Notes: generated from the sequence alone by a model not told the origin. A stretch of DNA of 64,000 nt from Silicimonas algicola (GCF_003148765.1 NZ_QGGV01000001.1:676001-740000); one strand, 5' to 3'. Positions 45,773-54,850 are shown, counted from the stretch's first letter. Made by a program: numbers and translations.

Positions 45773-46669
45773 TCACGCCGGTTCGAGCATGCCCTTCTGC
45801 TTCGCAAGGTCCTGCATCTTCTGCTGCAGCTTCTCGAAGGCGCGCACCTCGATCTGGCGGATGCGCTCGCGGCTTACACCGTATTGGCCCGACAGCTCCT
45901 CGAGCGTCACGGGGCTGTCCATCAGCCGGCGCTGCGTCAGGATGTCCTGCTCGCGCTCGTTGAGGACGGTCATCGCCTCGGCCATCAGTTCGCGCCGGAT
46001 TTCCAACTCGTCCCGCTCGGCATAGTCCGAGGCCTGGTCGGCATCCTCGTCTTCCAGCCAGTCCTGCCATTGCGCCGCGCCGTCGCCGTCGGCCGAGATG
46101 GTGGCATTCAGCGATGCATCGCCGCCCGACATGCGGCGGTTCATCGAGATGACTTCCTCGTGCGTGACGTTCAGGTCGTTCGCGATCCGCTCGACATGCT
46201 CGGGGCGGAGGTCACCCTCTTCGAGTGCCCCGATCCGGGCCTTGGCCTTGCGCAGGTTGAAGAACAGTTTCTTCTGCGCCGAGGTCGTGCCCAGCTTCAC
46301 GAGGCTCCAGGACCGCAGGATGTATTCCTGGATCGAGGCGCGGATCCACCACATCGCGTAGGTCGCGAGGCGGAAGCCCTTTTCGGGGTCGAAGCGCTTC
46401 ACGGCCTGCATCAGGCCCACGTTCGCCTCCGAGATCACCTCGGCCTGCGGCAGGCCATAGCCGCGATACCCCATTGCGATCTTTGCAGCGAGACGCAGGT
46501 GCGAGGTCACAAGTTGATGCGCGGCCTCGGTGTCCTGGTCTTCGACCCACCGTTTCGCGAGCATGTATTCCTGTTCCGGCTCAAGCATCGGAAACTTCCG
46601 GATCTCCTGGAGATACCGGTTGAGGCCTCCCTCGGGAGAAGGCGCGGGAAGTGTGCTGTAATTTGCCAT
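45773..46669 (-). CDS. rpoH: RNA polymerase heat-shock sigma factor RpoH (sigma-32)
   Basis: 298 residues. Region 1.2-2 (LNRYLQEIRKFPMLEPEQEY to RFDPEKGFRLATYAMWWIR) and region 4.2 (VTLEELSGQYGVSRERIRQIE) are intact. The RpoH-specific box QKKLFFNLR (about residues 133-141) separates it from RpoD. It directs heat-shock gene transcription and in Rhodobacterales also photooxidative stress. The upstream region carries a predicted sigma-70 promoter with an embedded palindrome. Confidence 0.96.
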   Translation of the reverse strand: MANYSTLPAPSPEGGLNRYLQEIRKFPMLEPEQEYMLAKRWVEDQDTEAAHQLVTSHLRLAAKIAMGYRGYGLPQAEVISEANVGLMQAVKRFDPEKGFRLATYAMWWIRASIQEYILRSWSLVKLGTTSAQKKLFFNLRKAKARIGALEEGDLRPEHVERIANDLNVTHEEVISMNRRMSGGDASLNATISADGDGAAQWQDWLEDEDADQASDYAERDELEIRRELMAEAMTVLNEREQDILTQRRLMDSPVTLEELSGQYGVSRERIRQIEVRAFEKLQQKMQDLAKQKGMLEPA

Positions 46670-46711
46670 GTCGTCCGTTCCCTGTCCGCACCCATGTTAG
46701 GGCGCTTAACA

Positions 46712-46740
46712 TAAATAGTGAACTGATCTGTTCAGTTCAA
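46712..46740 (-). promoter_or_regulatory. Predicted rpoH promoter with internal palindrome
   Basis: On the minus strand TTGAAC (46740-46735) and TATTTA (46717-46712) are spaced by 17 bp, matching a sigma-70 -35/-10 arrangement 43-71 bp before the rpoH ATG. The spacer and part of the -35 are covered by a perfect inverted repeat, TGAACTGA-N5-TCAGTTCA (46719-46739). A protein bound there would block RNA polymerase. Confidence 0.55.
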
Positions 46741-46860
46741 GGGGTGAAGACTGCAAGAGGTCGGCCTCTCCGTTCGAGGGACAGCATGTAGCGCCAAGGC
46801 AGGGCAGACCACCGAATCCGTCCGGGCTCACGCAGTTGTGCGGATTTTGCGTCGAGTGTT

Positions 46861-47892
46861 TCAGTCGCCGCGAGTGCCGCGCAAGGCGGCGAGAAGCGTG
46901 AAAAGGTCTTCAGGTAGGGGGCTTTCGAACCTTACGGCCTCGCCAGTCAAAGGGTGGACGAAGCCGAGCGACGCAGCATGCAGAGCTTGCCGCCGGAAAG
47001 CTTGCGCTTCCGCCGCACCGGGGGCGTCCTGGGGCAGCTTCCGTCGTCCGCCATAGGTCGGGTCGCCGATCAGTGCATGTCCGGCGTGCGCCATGTGGAC
47101 CCTGATCTGGTGCGTCCGCCCTGTCTCGAGGCGGCACTCGACGAAGGCGGCGTGGCTGCCGAAGGCTTCGCGCAGAGAGACGCGCGTGATGGCGTGCCGT
47201 CCGCCATCGAACAGAACAGCCTGCCGCTGGCGGTCCGTCTTGTGGCGCGCGAGCTGCGTCGTGATCTTCAGGACGCCGCCCGCTTCGAAGGACACGCCCC
47301 GCACACCGGCAAGCCTCGGATCGCCGGGACTGGGGACACCGTGACAAAGCGCGAGGTAGCTTCGCTCGACGGTGTGTGCCGCGAATTGGCGGGCGAGGCC
47401 GTGGTGCGCGGCGTCGGACTTCGCGACCACCAGCAGGCCCGAGGTGTCCTTGTCGATCCGGTGAACGATGCCCGGCCGCTTCTCGCCGCCGACGCCTGAA
47501 AGGTCGCCTCCGAAATGGTGCAGGAGCGCGTTCACCAGCGTGCCCGAGAGCGATCCGGGCGCAGGGTGGACGACGAGACCCGCGGGCTTGTCGATGACGA
47601 TGAGGTCGGCGTCCTCGTAGACGATGCTTAGCGGAAGGTCTTCCGCCACCATCTCGGTCTCGGTCGCTTCCTCAACGAGGATCTCGTAAGTCTCGCCTTC
47701 CGCGACCTTCGCCTTGATGTCGGTGACGGTCGCACCGTCTTTCTTCACGGCTCCGTCGGCCATCAGGCGCGCGAGCCGCGAGCGCGACAGGTGCGCCTCC
47801 TCTGGCACATCGCGGGCCAGCGCCTTATCAAGTCGCGGCGGAGGATCCGCCGCGATGGTGACGAGGACGATGCGGGAAGAAGGCGACGACAT
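46861..47892 (-). CDS. RluD-family 23S rRNA pseudouridine synthase (RluA class)
   Basis: 343 residues from ATG 47892. An N-terminal S4 RNA-binding domain (PRLDKALARD, then LSRSRLARLMADGAV) is followed by the catalytic domain with GIVHRIDKDTSGLLVVAK, where the Asp in HRIDKDTSG is the nucleophile, and HQIRVHMAHAGHALIGDPTYG. Members with an S4 domain (RluD) modify helix 69 of 23S rRNA. It is divergent from the DUF6476 gene with only 31 bp between starts. Confidence 0.92.
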   Translation of the reverse strand: MSSPSSRIVLVTIAADPPPRLDKALARDVPEEAHLSRSRLARLMADGAVKKDGATVTDIKAKVAEGETYEILVEEATETEMVAEDLPLSIVYEDADLIVIDKPAGLVVHPAPGSLSGTLVNALLHHFGGDLSGVGGEKRPGIVHRIDKDTSGLLVVAKSDAAHHGLARQFAAHTVERSYLALCHGVPSPGDPRLAGVRGVSFEAGGVLKITTQLARHKTDRQRQAVLFDGGRHAITRVSLREAFGSHAAFVECRLETGRTHQIRVHMAHAGHALIGDPTYGGRRKLPQDAPGAAEAQAFRRQALHAASLGFVHPLTGEAVRFESPLPEDLFTLLAALRGTRGD

Positions 47893-47923
47893 CGGCGGGG
47901 CAGGGTCTCCAGGGGAAGGAACG

Positions 47924-48190
47924 GTGAGGTTCCTCAAGGGGCTGGTGACGGTCCTGACCCTCACCATGATCCTGGGCGTTCTAACCATCGTCGCGCTGTT
48001 TGTCATGCGGTTCGCGGATGCGACGCGCGTCGATGTTCCTTCGAACGTGGTGCTGCCCGAGGGTGCGACCGCCACGGCCTTCACGCAGGGCGAGGGCTGG
48101 TTTGCCGTCGTGACGGATGGGGGCGAGATTCTGATCTACGACCGCGTCACCGGAGCGCTCAGGCAGAGGGTCGAGGTCGAGACGGACTAG
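47924..48190 (+). CDS. Small single-TM protein (DUF6476-like)
   Basis: 88 residues from GTG 47924, with AGGGGA upstream. One hydrophobic segment (about 5-28, VTVLTLTMILGVLTIVALFV) is followed by a small beta-rich domain (FTQGEGWFAVVTDGGEILIYD). This pattern, next to rluD, matches a conserved Rhodobacterales family of unknown function that I recall as DUF6476. An upstream in-frame extension overlaps rluD and is rejected. Convergent with the phosphoesterase gene. Confidence 0.75.
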   Translation: MRFLKGLVTVLTLTMILGVLTIVALFVMRFADATRVDVPSNVVLPEGATATAFTQGEGWFAVVTDGGEILIYDRVTGALRQRVEVETD

Positions 48191-48927
48191 AGCGGGACGC
48201 GGCCGGTGGTCAGGGCGTGGACCCAGTCGTCGGCACCCTTTTTCTCGGCCAGCGTGACCATCGGTGTCGTGTCGTAGGGGACGGCGATCAGGGTGGCGCT
48301 CCAGGTGTCGCCGGTCCGCTCAACGACGGCATAGCGCGCGTCGGGCGCGCCGGTCTCCATTCTGAAGGGCGGGTCGAGGCGGGTATCGGCGTAGGCGGGG
48401 CATCCGACCGAACCGGGGTTCACGCAAAGCCGTCCGTCCCACAGCCGCACGACGCGCGGGACGTGGGTGTGGGCGGACAGGAAAAGCGACTGCGGCAGAC
48501 CCGCAACCTTGACGGCGATCTCCTCTGCGGGGCGCAGGACGAGACCCGTTCCGTCGCGCTCGTCCAGCCAGTTCGTCTCGTCGCTTTCCGGCGTGCCGTG
48601 ACACAGGAGAGCGCCGTCCACCTCGAGGACGGGCGGAAGGTCTCGGACCCAGTCCAGGTGGCTTTGGTCGAGATCCTCGATGCACCAGCGCTCCCAAAGC
48701 CCCATCCGGTCGGCGGAGCGGTCGACGAGCTGGCGGTCGTGGTTGCCGCGCACGGTGGGCAGGTCCAGCGCGATCAGCCGGTCTGCCGTGCCCCGGGCGT
48801 CGAGCGGACCGGACAGGCAGTCGCCGAGGTTCACGGTCCGCGACACGCCGCGCCGCGCGATGTCGGCGAGCACAGCATCGAGCGCCGAGAGATTGCCGTG
48901 GATGTCCGCGATGACCGCAAGCGCCAT
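48187..48927 (-). CDS. Metallophosphoesterase (YfcE/MJ0936-like)
   Basis: 246 residues from ATG 48927. Metallophosphatase motifs are complete: ADIHGNLSAL (D-x-H), LGDCLSGP (GD), RGNHDRQL (GNHD), and later HGTPES and SAHTHVPRV (H and GHxH-like). A di-metal site is therefore expected. Substrate unknown; some relatives are phosphodiesterases. It is divergent from the SDR gene. Confidence 0.87.
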   Translation of the reverse strand: MALAVIADIHGNLSALDAVLADIARRGVSRTVNLGDCLSGPLDARGTADRLIALDLPTVRGNHDRQLVDRSADRMGLWERWCIEDLDQSHLDWVRDLPPVLEVDGALLCHGTPESDETNWLDERDGTGLVLRPAEEIAVKVAGLPQSLFLSAHTHVPRVVRLWDGRLCVNPGSVGCPAYADTRLDPPFRMETGAPDARYAVVERTGDTWSATLIAVPYDTTPMVTLAEKKGADDWVHALTTGRVPL

Positions 48928-49015
48928 CCCCGATGTCTGACGCGGAACGATGCCTCCCGCAAGCTTGCCCGGACGTGCCCGTCGGTTATACCGGGAGAAA
49001 CAGGGAGGAGCGCCA

Positions 49016-49777
49016 ATGCGGATCGAAGGTGCGGGCGCGGTCGTGACGGGCGGGGCCTCGGGCCTTGGGGCCGCGACAGCGAAGCGTCTGGCGAAGGCGG
49101 GGGCAACGGTCACGCTTTTCGACCTGAACGCCGAGATGGGTGAGGAGCTGGCCGAGAGGATCGGCGGCCGCTTCGTGCGTGTGGACGTCACCGACGAGGC
49201 GCAGGTCGAGGCGAGTCTGGACGCGGCGGAAGCATTCTCCGGCGAGCAGCGCATCCTCGTCTCCTGTGCCGGCATCGGGCCACCCGCCAAGGTGATCTCG
49301 CGCGAAGGCAAGGCGCTTCCGTTGGCCGAGTTCTCGAAGATCGTGAACGTGAACCTCCTCGGCACCTTCAACGTGCTGTCCAAGTTCGCGGCTCGTCTTC
49401 ACGACGCCGATCCTGTGGGCGAGGAGCGGGGCGTGATCGTCGCCACCGCATCTGTCGCCGCCTATGACGGCCAGATCGGACAGCCGGCCTACGCCGCCTC
49501 CAAGGCTGGCATCGCAGGTATGACGCTGCCGCTGGCGCGAGAGTTCGCACGCTACGGCATCCGCATGATGACCATCGCGCCGGGCTTGTTCCTGACGCCC
49601 CTTCTCGCCTCTCTGCCCGAGGAGGCGCAGACGTCGCTCGCCGCGCAGGTGCCCTTTCCGTCGCGGTTGGGAGAACCCGACGAATTCGCGCAACTGGTCG
49701 AGGCCATCGTCACGAACCCGATGCTGAACGGCGAAGTCATCCGACTGGACGGAGCGATCCGCATGGCGCCGAAGTGA
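49016..49777 (+). CDS. SDR-family 3-hydroxyacyl-CoA dehydrogenase (HSD10-like)
   Basis: 253 residues from ATG 49016, with GGGAGGAG upstream. The NAD motif is VTGGASGLGAATAKR, and the catalytic YAASKAG (Tyr-x3-Lys) lies near residue 164. The ERGVIVATASVAAYDGQIGQ and APGLFLTPLL blocks are typical for type-2 3-hydroxyacyl-CoA dehydrogenases, which oxidise 3-hydroxyacyl-CoA with NAD+. It overlaps the acyl-CoA dehydrogenase gene by 4 nt, so both probably serve one beta-oxidation pathway. Confidence 0.88.
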   Translation: MRIEGAGAVVTGGASGLGAATAKRLAKAGATVTLFDLNAEMGEELAERIGGRFVRVDVTDEAQVEASLDAAEAFSGEQRILVSCAGIGPPAKVISREGKALPLAEFSKIVNVNLLGTFNVLSKFAARLHDADPVGEERGVIVATASVAAYDGQIGQPAYAASKAGIAGMTLPLAREFARYGIRMMTIAPGLFLTPLLASLPEEAQTSLAAQVPFPSRLGEPDEFAQLVEAIVTNPMLNGEVIRLDGAIRMAPK

Positions 49778-50934
49778 CCGAGGCCGAAACCATTGCCGAG
49801 CGGGTCGAGAGCTTTGTCCGCGGCATCGTTGTCCCCTTCGAACGCGATCCCCGGCGGGATCACCACGGGGCGCCCGCGCCAGAGCTGACCGAGGACCTGC
49901 GCGCGCTCGCCCGCGAGCATGGCGTGATGACGCCTCACATTCGCGCGGACGGAAGTCATCTGTCGCACCGCGATACCGCCACGGTTCTGATCGCCTCGGG
50001 GCTGTCGCCGCTCGGGCCTCTGGCCGTCAACACGGCCTCGCCCGACGAAGGAAACATGTTCCTTCTGGGCGCCATCGGCAGCGCCGACATCAAGGCGCGG
50101 TTCCTGGCGCCGATGCTCGAGGGCCGCGTGCGCTCGGCCTTCTTCATGACCGAACCCTCCGCCGAGGGCGGTGCAGGGTCCGACCCGTCGATGATGAAGA
50201 CTACCTGCCGGAAGGACGGCAACCACTGGGTGATCGAGGGGCGCAAGCGTTGGATCACGCAGGCCGCGCAGGCAGGCATCGGCATCGTCATGGCGAAGGC
50301 CGACGAGGGCGCCTGCATGTTCGTCATCGATCTGCCCGATCCGGCCGTGCGAATCGAAAGCGTGCCGAACACGATCGATAATTCCCTGCCCGGGGGACAC
50401 TGCACAGTGGCGCTGGACGGCCTTCGCGTGCCAGCGGACCAGATGCTGGGGGCGCCGGGCGAGGGCTTTCGCTATGCGCAGGTCCGCCTTGCACCCGCGC
50501 GGCTGACGCATTGCATGAGATGGCTTGGCGCCTGCCTGCGGGCACAGGAGATTGCGACCGACTACGTCTGCCGGCGCGAGGCCTTCGGCAAGCGCCTGAT
50601 CGACCACGAGGGCGTGGGCTTCATGCTGGCCGACAACATGATCGACCTGCGCCAGTGCGGACTGATGATCGACTGGTGCGCAGATGCGCTCGACCGGGGC
50701 GACGCGGCCATTGTCGAAAGCTCGATGACGAAGGTGGCGGTCAGCGAAGCGCTGATGCGGGTCGCCGACCGCTGCGTGCAGGTCATGGGCGCGACGGGCG
50801 TCTCTGACGAAACGGTCGTGGAACAGATCTTCCGCGAGGTCCGGGCCTTCCGCATCTATGATGGTCCCTCCGAGGTCCACCGCTGGTCGCTGGCGAAGAA
50901 GATCCGCCGCGACTGGGACAAGGCAAACGCCTAG
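49774..50934 (+). CDS. Acyl-CoA dehydrogenase
   Basis: 386 residues with a GTG start overlapping the previous stop (GTGA). FAD/acyl-CoA dehydrogenase features: FFMTEPSAEGGAGSDPS (FAD contact), GRKRWITQA, RREAFGKRL, QVMGATGVSDETVVEQIFREVRAFRIYDGPSEVHR in the C-terminal helical domain. The substrate class cannot be read from sequence. It converges with the hydrolase gene, overlapping by 4 nt. Confidence 0.9.
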   Translation: MTEAETIAERVESFVRGIVVPFERDPRRDHHGAPAPELTEDLRALAREHGVMTPHIRADGSHLSHRDTATVLIASGLSPLGPLAVNTASPDEGNMFLLGAIGSADIKARFLAPMLEGRVRSAFFMTEPSAEGGAGSDPSMMKTTCRKDGNHWVIEGRKRWITQAAQAGIGIVMAKADEGACMFVIDLPDPAVRIESVPNTIDNSLPGGHCTVALDGLRVPADQMLGAPGEGFRYAQVRLAPARLTHCMRWLGACLRAQEIATDYVCRREAFGKRLIDHEGVGFMLADNMIDLRQCGLMIDWCADALDRGDAAIVESSMTKVAVSEALMRVADRCVQVMGATGVSDETVVEQIFREVRAFRIYDGPSEVHRWSLAKKIRRDWDKANA

Positions 50935-51560
50935 GGCAAGGCAGAGGCCCAGACAGCGACGGCGCCGGCGATCCGAGCGGCATAGTCGGCGTGGGTGGCG
51001 CCCGTCTCGCGTTTGCGAGGCTTGAGGTCGTGGTCGCCATCTTCCATCCAGCGGACTTCGATAGCGGGGGACAGCGCATAGGTGTCGACCTCGTCCCGGC
51101 TGCCGAAGGGGTCGCGCGTGCCCTGGAAGATGAGCGTGGGCGTCACCATCGTCTCGAGATGCCCCGTTCGCAGTCGGTCGGGCTTTCCCGGCGGATGGAA
51201 CGGATAGCCGAGGCAGACGAGGCCCGCCATCCCGCCAGAGGCTGACAGGTCGTTCGCGGCCATGCTTGCGACACGCCCACCCATGGATTTGCCGCCGATA
51301 AGGAGCTTGCCGGAAGCGTTGACCGCGTCGACGGCCTTCAGAACCTCGGGGATCAGCGTCTCGGCCCTGGGCGGCGGCTTGCGGCCGCCCGACCGTCGCG
51401 CGGCCATGTAGCCGAACTCGAAGCGCGCGACACGGAGCTCGGCAGCGGCGAAGGCATTGGCGAAAAGCGTCATGGCGGGGCTGTCCATCGCCGCGCCGGC
51501 GCCATGGGCGAAAAGCAGTGTAATGGGAGCCGTCTCGGGGCCGTCGCAGAGAAGTTCCAT
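50931..51560 (-). CDS. Alpha/beta hydrolase (KANL3/Tex30-like)
   Basis: 209 residues from ATG 51560. The core reads FAHGAGAAMDSPAM (oxyanion region) and GGKSMGGRVASM, where the serine in the nucleophile elbow GKSMG is expected to be catalytic; the acid and base follow in QGTRDPFG and DGDHDLKPR. This short dienelactone-hydrolase-like family is widespread and uncharacterised. An upstream in-frame extension to 51737 overlaps the divergent Nudix gene and is rejected. Confidence 0.82.
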   Translation of the reverse strand: MELLCDGPETAPITLLFAHGAGAAMDSPAMTLFANAFAAAELRVARFEFGYMAARRSGGRKPPPRAETLIPEVLKAVDAVNASGKLLIGGKSMGGRVASMAANDLSASGGMAGLVCLGYPFHPPGKPDRLRTGHLETMVTPTLIFQGTRDPFGSRDEVDTYALSPAIEVRWMEDGDHDLKPRKRETGATHADYAARIAGAVAVWASALP

Positions 51561-51675
51561 CGGTCTCGCCCAAGGGAGCTGTGCAACCGCGCCACTCCCG
51601 AACGTCGTCGGACGGCCGCCGGTTTGCGTTTCTTCATCCGATGTTATATGTTTTTTGCAATCAGAATAAAGACAT

Positions 51676-52149
51676 ATGGCAGGTAACTCGATGCTCCAAC
51701 ACCTCAGGCACGCCTGGGACGGATTTGTCCGTCCCATGCTGCGGCGACCGCCGCGGCTTCAGGTGGCCGCGTTGTGCTGGCGCACGGGCGATGCCGGGCG
51801 CGAAGTCCTGCTTGTGACCAGCCGCGGCACGGGGCGGTGGATCCTGCCCAAGGGCTGGCCGATCCCGGGCAAGGACGCGTCCGGCTCGGCGCTTCAGGAG
51901 GCGTGGGAGGAAGCCGGCGTCTCGGACGGCGACGCGCGGGATGAGGCGATCGGCCGGTACACCTATACCAAGACCTATGACGAAGGCTGGGGCGTCCCGG
52001 TCGAAACGCTGGTCTTCCCGGTCGAGGTGCGAAGCCTGGCCACATCCTTTCCCGAAGCGCACCAGCGCAGCCGCAGGTGGGTCAGCCCGGAAGAGGCCGC
52101 GAACCTGGTGCAGGAGCCCGAGTTGAAGTCGATCCTTCTCGCGCTCTGA
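51676..52149 (+). CDS. Nudix hydrolase
   Basis: 157 residues. The Nudix segment WILPKGWPIPG then ALQEAWEEAGV carries the metal-binding EE pair, although the box is relaxed (Gln in place of the usual Arg of REUxEE), as in diphosphoinositol-polyphosphate-type relatives. It cleaves nucleoside diphosphate-linked compounds; the substrate is unknown. An AT-rich stretch (51640-51670) just before the start probably contains the promoter. It is divergent from the hydrolase. Confidence 0.87.
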   Translation: MAGNSMLQHLRHAWDGFVRPMLRRPPRLQVAALCWRTGDAGREVLLVTSRGTGRWILPKGWPIPGKDASGSALQEAWEEAGVSDGDARDEAIGRYTYTKTYDEGWGVPVETLVFPVEVRSLATSFPEAHQRSRRWVSPEEAANLVQEPELKSILLAL

Positions 52150-52219
52150 TCCCGCGCCGGTTGATCCGGCTTGCGTTCCCGACTAGTCATGGCCCCTACC
52201 TTTCGAGCGGGGTTAGACG

Positions 52220-53704
52220 ATGGAAAGCAGGGACTTCGAGGCACGCCACCTCGAGACGCTGGACCGCGACCTGGGCCGGTTCTCGAACCTCGAGGTCGCG
52301 ACGGCCTATGTCGCACGGCCCATGGTCGGAACCGGGGTCGCCCTGATCTTCGTGATCGTTGCCGGTCTCGCCGCCGCCCTTTTCTTCGGTCAGACGTCGA
52401 ACACGCTGGTGGTCGTCGTGGCCGCCGTGTTCGGAGCCTACATGGCGCTGAACATCGGGGCGAACGACGTCGCCAACAACATGGGTCCGGCCGTGGGCGC
52501 GAACGCGCTGACCATGGGCGGCGCCATCGCCATCGCGGCGATCTTCGAAAGCGCCGGCGCGCTCCTCGCCGGGGGCGACGTCGTGTCGACCATCGCCAAG
52601 GGCATCATCGCGCCGGAAAGCATGGGGTCGCCCCAGGTCTTCGTCTGGGCGATGATGTCCGCACTTCTATCCTCGGCCCTCTGGGTCAACCTCGCGACCT
52701 GGGTCGGTGCGCCCGTATCGACGACGCACTCCGTCGTCGGCGGCGTCATGGGCGCGGGCATCGCTGCCGCGGGCTTCGGTGCGGTCAGTTGGGGCACCAT
52801 GGGCGCCATCGCGGCGAGTTGGGTCGTCTCGCCGGTCCTCGGCGGCGCCGTGGCGGCGGGATTCCTGTGGTTCATCAAGTCGCGCATCGTCTACCGCGAC
52901 GACAAGATCGCGGCGGCGCGGGTCTGGGTGCCGGTGCTGGTCGGCATCATGGCGGGAACCTTCGCGGCGTATCTGGCGCTGAAGGGCCTGAAGTCGCTCA
53001 TCGACCTCTCGCTATCGGCGGCCTTGCTGATCGGCGTTGCTGTGGGCGTAGCCTTCTGGCTTGGCATGATCCCCGTGACCCGACGCCAGGCGCGGGGGCT
53101 CGAGAACCGCAACCGCTCGCTGAAGGTCCTGTTCGGCATCCCTCTTATCGTGTCCGCCGCCCTGCTGTCCTTCGCACACGGAGCAAACGACGTGGCCAAC
53201 GCGGTCGGGCCTCTGGCGGCCATCGTGCAGGCCTCGGGCACGGGAGACTTCACCCACGCCGTCACGATCCCCGTCTGGGTGATGATCATCGGCGCCTTCG
53301 GCATCTCGTTCGGGCTGTTCCTCTTCGGGCCCAAGCTGATCCGCATGGTGGGAAGCCAGATCACCAAGCTGAACCCGGTCCGCGCCTATTGCGTCGTGTT
53401 GTCGGCGGCAATCACCGTCATCCTTGCAAGCTGGCTGGGGTTGCCCGTCAGTTCGACCCACATCGCGGTCGGAGCGGTCTTCGGTGTCGGTTTCTTCCGC
53501 GAGTGGCATTCCGAAAGGCGCATGCGCAAGATGCGCGTCGCCATGCCCGACCGCGCCGAGATCGCGCCCGAGGAACGGCGCCGCCGCAAGCTGGTGCGGC
53601 GCTCGCACTTCCTGACCATCATCGCCGCCTGGATCATCACGGTGCCGGCGGCGGCCATCCTGTCGGCTGTGATCTTCCATGGGATCGGCATCATCGCCGG
53701 GTAA
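52220..53704 (+). CDS. Inorganic phosphate transporter (PiT family)
   Basis: 494 residues with about ten membrane segments. Both halves carry the PiT signature GANDVAN (GANDVANNMGPAVG in the first half, GANDVANAVGPLAA in the second), arranged as inverted repeats. It moves phosphate with H+ or Na+ as a metal-phosphate complex. A PhoU-like partner, often adjacent, is not seen. The start ATG at 52220 lies just after AAAGC; the ribosome-binding site is weak. Confidence 0.92.
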   Translation: MESRDFEARHLETLDRDLGRFSNLEVATAYVARPMVGTGVALIFVIVAGLAAALFFGQTSNTLVVVVAAVFGAYMALNIGANDVANNMGPAVGANALTMGGAIAIAAIFESAGALLAGGDVVSTIAKGIIAPESMGSPQVFVWAMMSALLSSALWVNLATWVGAPVSTTHSVVGGVMGAGIAAAGFGAVSWGTMGAIAASWVVSPVLGGAVAAGFLWFIKSRIVYRDDKIAAARVWVPVLVGIMAGTFAAYLALKGLKSLIDLSLSAALLIGVAVGVAFWLGMIPVTRRQARGLENRNRSLKVLFGIPLIVSAALLSFAHGANDVANAVGPLAAIVQASGTGDFTHAVTIPVWVMIIGAFGISFGLFLFGPKLIRMVGSQITKLNPVRAYCVVLSAAITVILASWLGLPVSSTHIAVGAVFGVGFFREWHSERRMRKMRVAMPDRAEIAPEERRRRKLVRRSHFLTIIAAWIITVPAAAILSAVIFHGIGIIAG

Positions 53705-53719
53705 TCGGAGAGGGGAGGA

Positions 53720-53796
53720 TGGTACCGCCTCCCTGGCTTGAACAGGGGACCTCTGGATCCACATTCCAGCGCTCTAACCAACTGAGCTAAGGCGGC
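53720..53796 (-). tRNA. tRNA-His (anticodon GTG), alphaproteobacterial type
   Basis: A 77-nt cloverleaf on the minus strand begins GCCGCCTTAGCTCAG, with encoded CCA at 53722-53720. The anticodon arm CTGGA-ATGTGGA-TCCAG gives GUG, His. There is no coded G at position -1 (T precedes), position 73 is A, and the first pair is G1-U72. This lack of G-1 with U72-A73 is the known divergent form in many Alphaproteobacteria, read by a matching HisRS. Confidence 0.92.
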
Positions 53797-53843
53797 ACGA
53801 CAGCTTCCCTAGCGCCCGTCGCCTTCGATTGCAAGACGCGAGA

Positions 53844-54752
53844 TCAGCTTAGGTCGAGCTCCCATTCCTGTTCGACCACCGGTACGCCGAACGAGGTTTT
53901 CGGCTCGGAGCGGACCAGTGCAAAGCCGTTCCGGGCATAGAGCGCGCAGGCCGCACGGTGGCTTTCATGCGTCCAGAGGCGAAGTGCGTGATTCCCATTG
54001 TTGCGGGCGAAGGCCACGCATTCATCAAGCAGCCGCTGCCCCAGGCCCAGGCCCCGTGCGCGGGGCTCGAGAAGGAAGAGCCTCAGCTTCGCCACGCCGG
54101 GTTCGCCGGACCGGACGCAGAAGATCGAGCCCAATCGGCTGCCCTCATGCTCGGCGATCCAGGCGCGTTCCACCTGGGCGTCTCGGGTCCGGATATAGGT
54201 GGCGAGGATCTCGGCCACCAGCGCCTCGAAGGTGGCGTCGAAGCCCTCGTCGCGGGCGTAGAGTTCGCCGTGGCGCTGGACCAGCCAACCCGCGTCCCCG
54301 ATGGCCAGGTCGCGCAGAGAGACATCCGCCGGGTCGATGCCCGCGAGCGAGCGATCCACGGCGGCGATGGCGGCGGCTACTTCCCCGGCCTCGGCGCCGC
54401 CGAGCCTGCGGGCGACTTCGGCGCGCGAGCGTTCCTTGAGTGGCTCGAAGGCGGCGCGGCCGGCGTCCAGCGGCACGATCACGCGGCGGCGGGCGTCGTC
54501 GCGCGGGGTCTGCTTGCGGACCCAGCCTCGCCGCACGAAACGGTCGACGAGGCGGCTGAGATACCCTTCGTCGAGATCCAGCCGGGTCGCGAGGTCGCGT
54601 AGGCTGACCGGACCGTCCTCGCAGAGCTCATAAAGGACGCGCACCTGGGTGACGGTCATGTCGGAGGAAAGGTAGTCGCGTTCGAGAAGCCCCATCCTTG
54701 CGGTGTAGCTTCGGTTGAAGGCGCGAATCCGGTCTATGGCGTCGAGTGTCAT
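53844..54752 (-). CDS. MarR-type regulator fused to GNAT acetyltransferase
   Basis: 302 residues. Residues 1-140 form a MarR winged helix-turn-helix (LSSDMTVTQVRVLYEL, then LRDLATRLDLDEGYLSRLVDRF). Residues 150-302 are a GNAT domain with the acetyl-CoA loop (RARGLGLGQRLLDECVAFAR). Such fusions are common in bacteria; the acetylated substrate is not known. Transcribed leftwards, divergent from the DUF6324-like gene. Confidence 0.87.
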   Translation of the reverse strand: MTLDAIDRIRAFNRSYTARMGLLERDYLSSDMTVTQVRVLYELCEDGPVSLRDLATRLDLDEGYLSRLVDRFVRRGWVRKQTPRDDARRRVIVPLDAGRAAFEPLKERSRAEVARRLGGAEAGEVAAAIAAVDRSLAGIDPADVSLRDLAIGDAGWLVQRHGELYARDEGFDATFEALVAEILATYIRTRDAQVERAWIAEHEGSRLGSIFCVRSGEPGVAKLRLFLLEPRARGLGLGQRLLDECVAFARNNGNHALRLWTHESHRAACALYARNGFALVRSEPKTSFGVPVVEQEWELDLS

Positions 54753-54850
54753 GGCTCGACGATGATCAGAACGCTTGACTGAGTCAAGCGAATGGCGCTT
54801 GCCGGGCGTTCGGCCTCGCGCTACCTGCCGCGCGGAACGGAGACAGCGAC

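Noticed and set aside
53386-53781. Minus-strand frame starting MVRALECGSRGPLFKPG and related frames over the tRNA-His
   Set aside because: Runs through tRNA-His and antisense to the phosphate transporter; tRNA-derived artefact.
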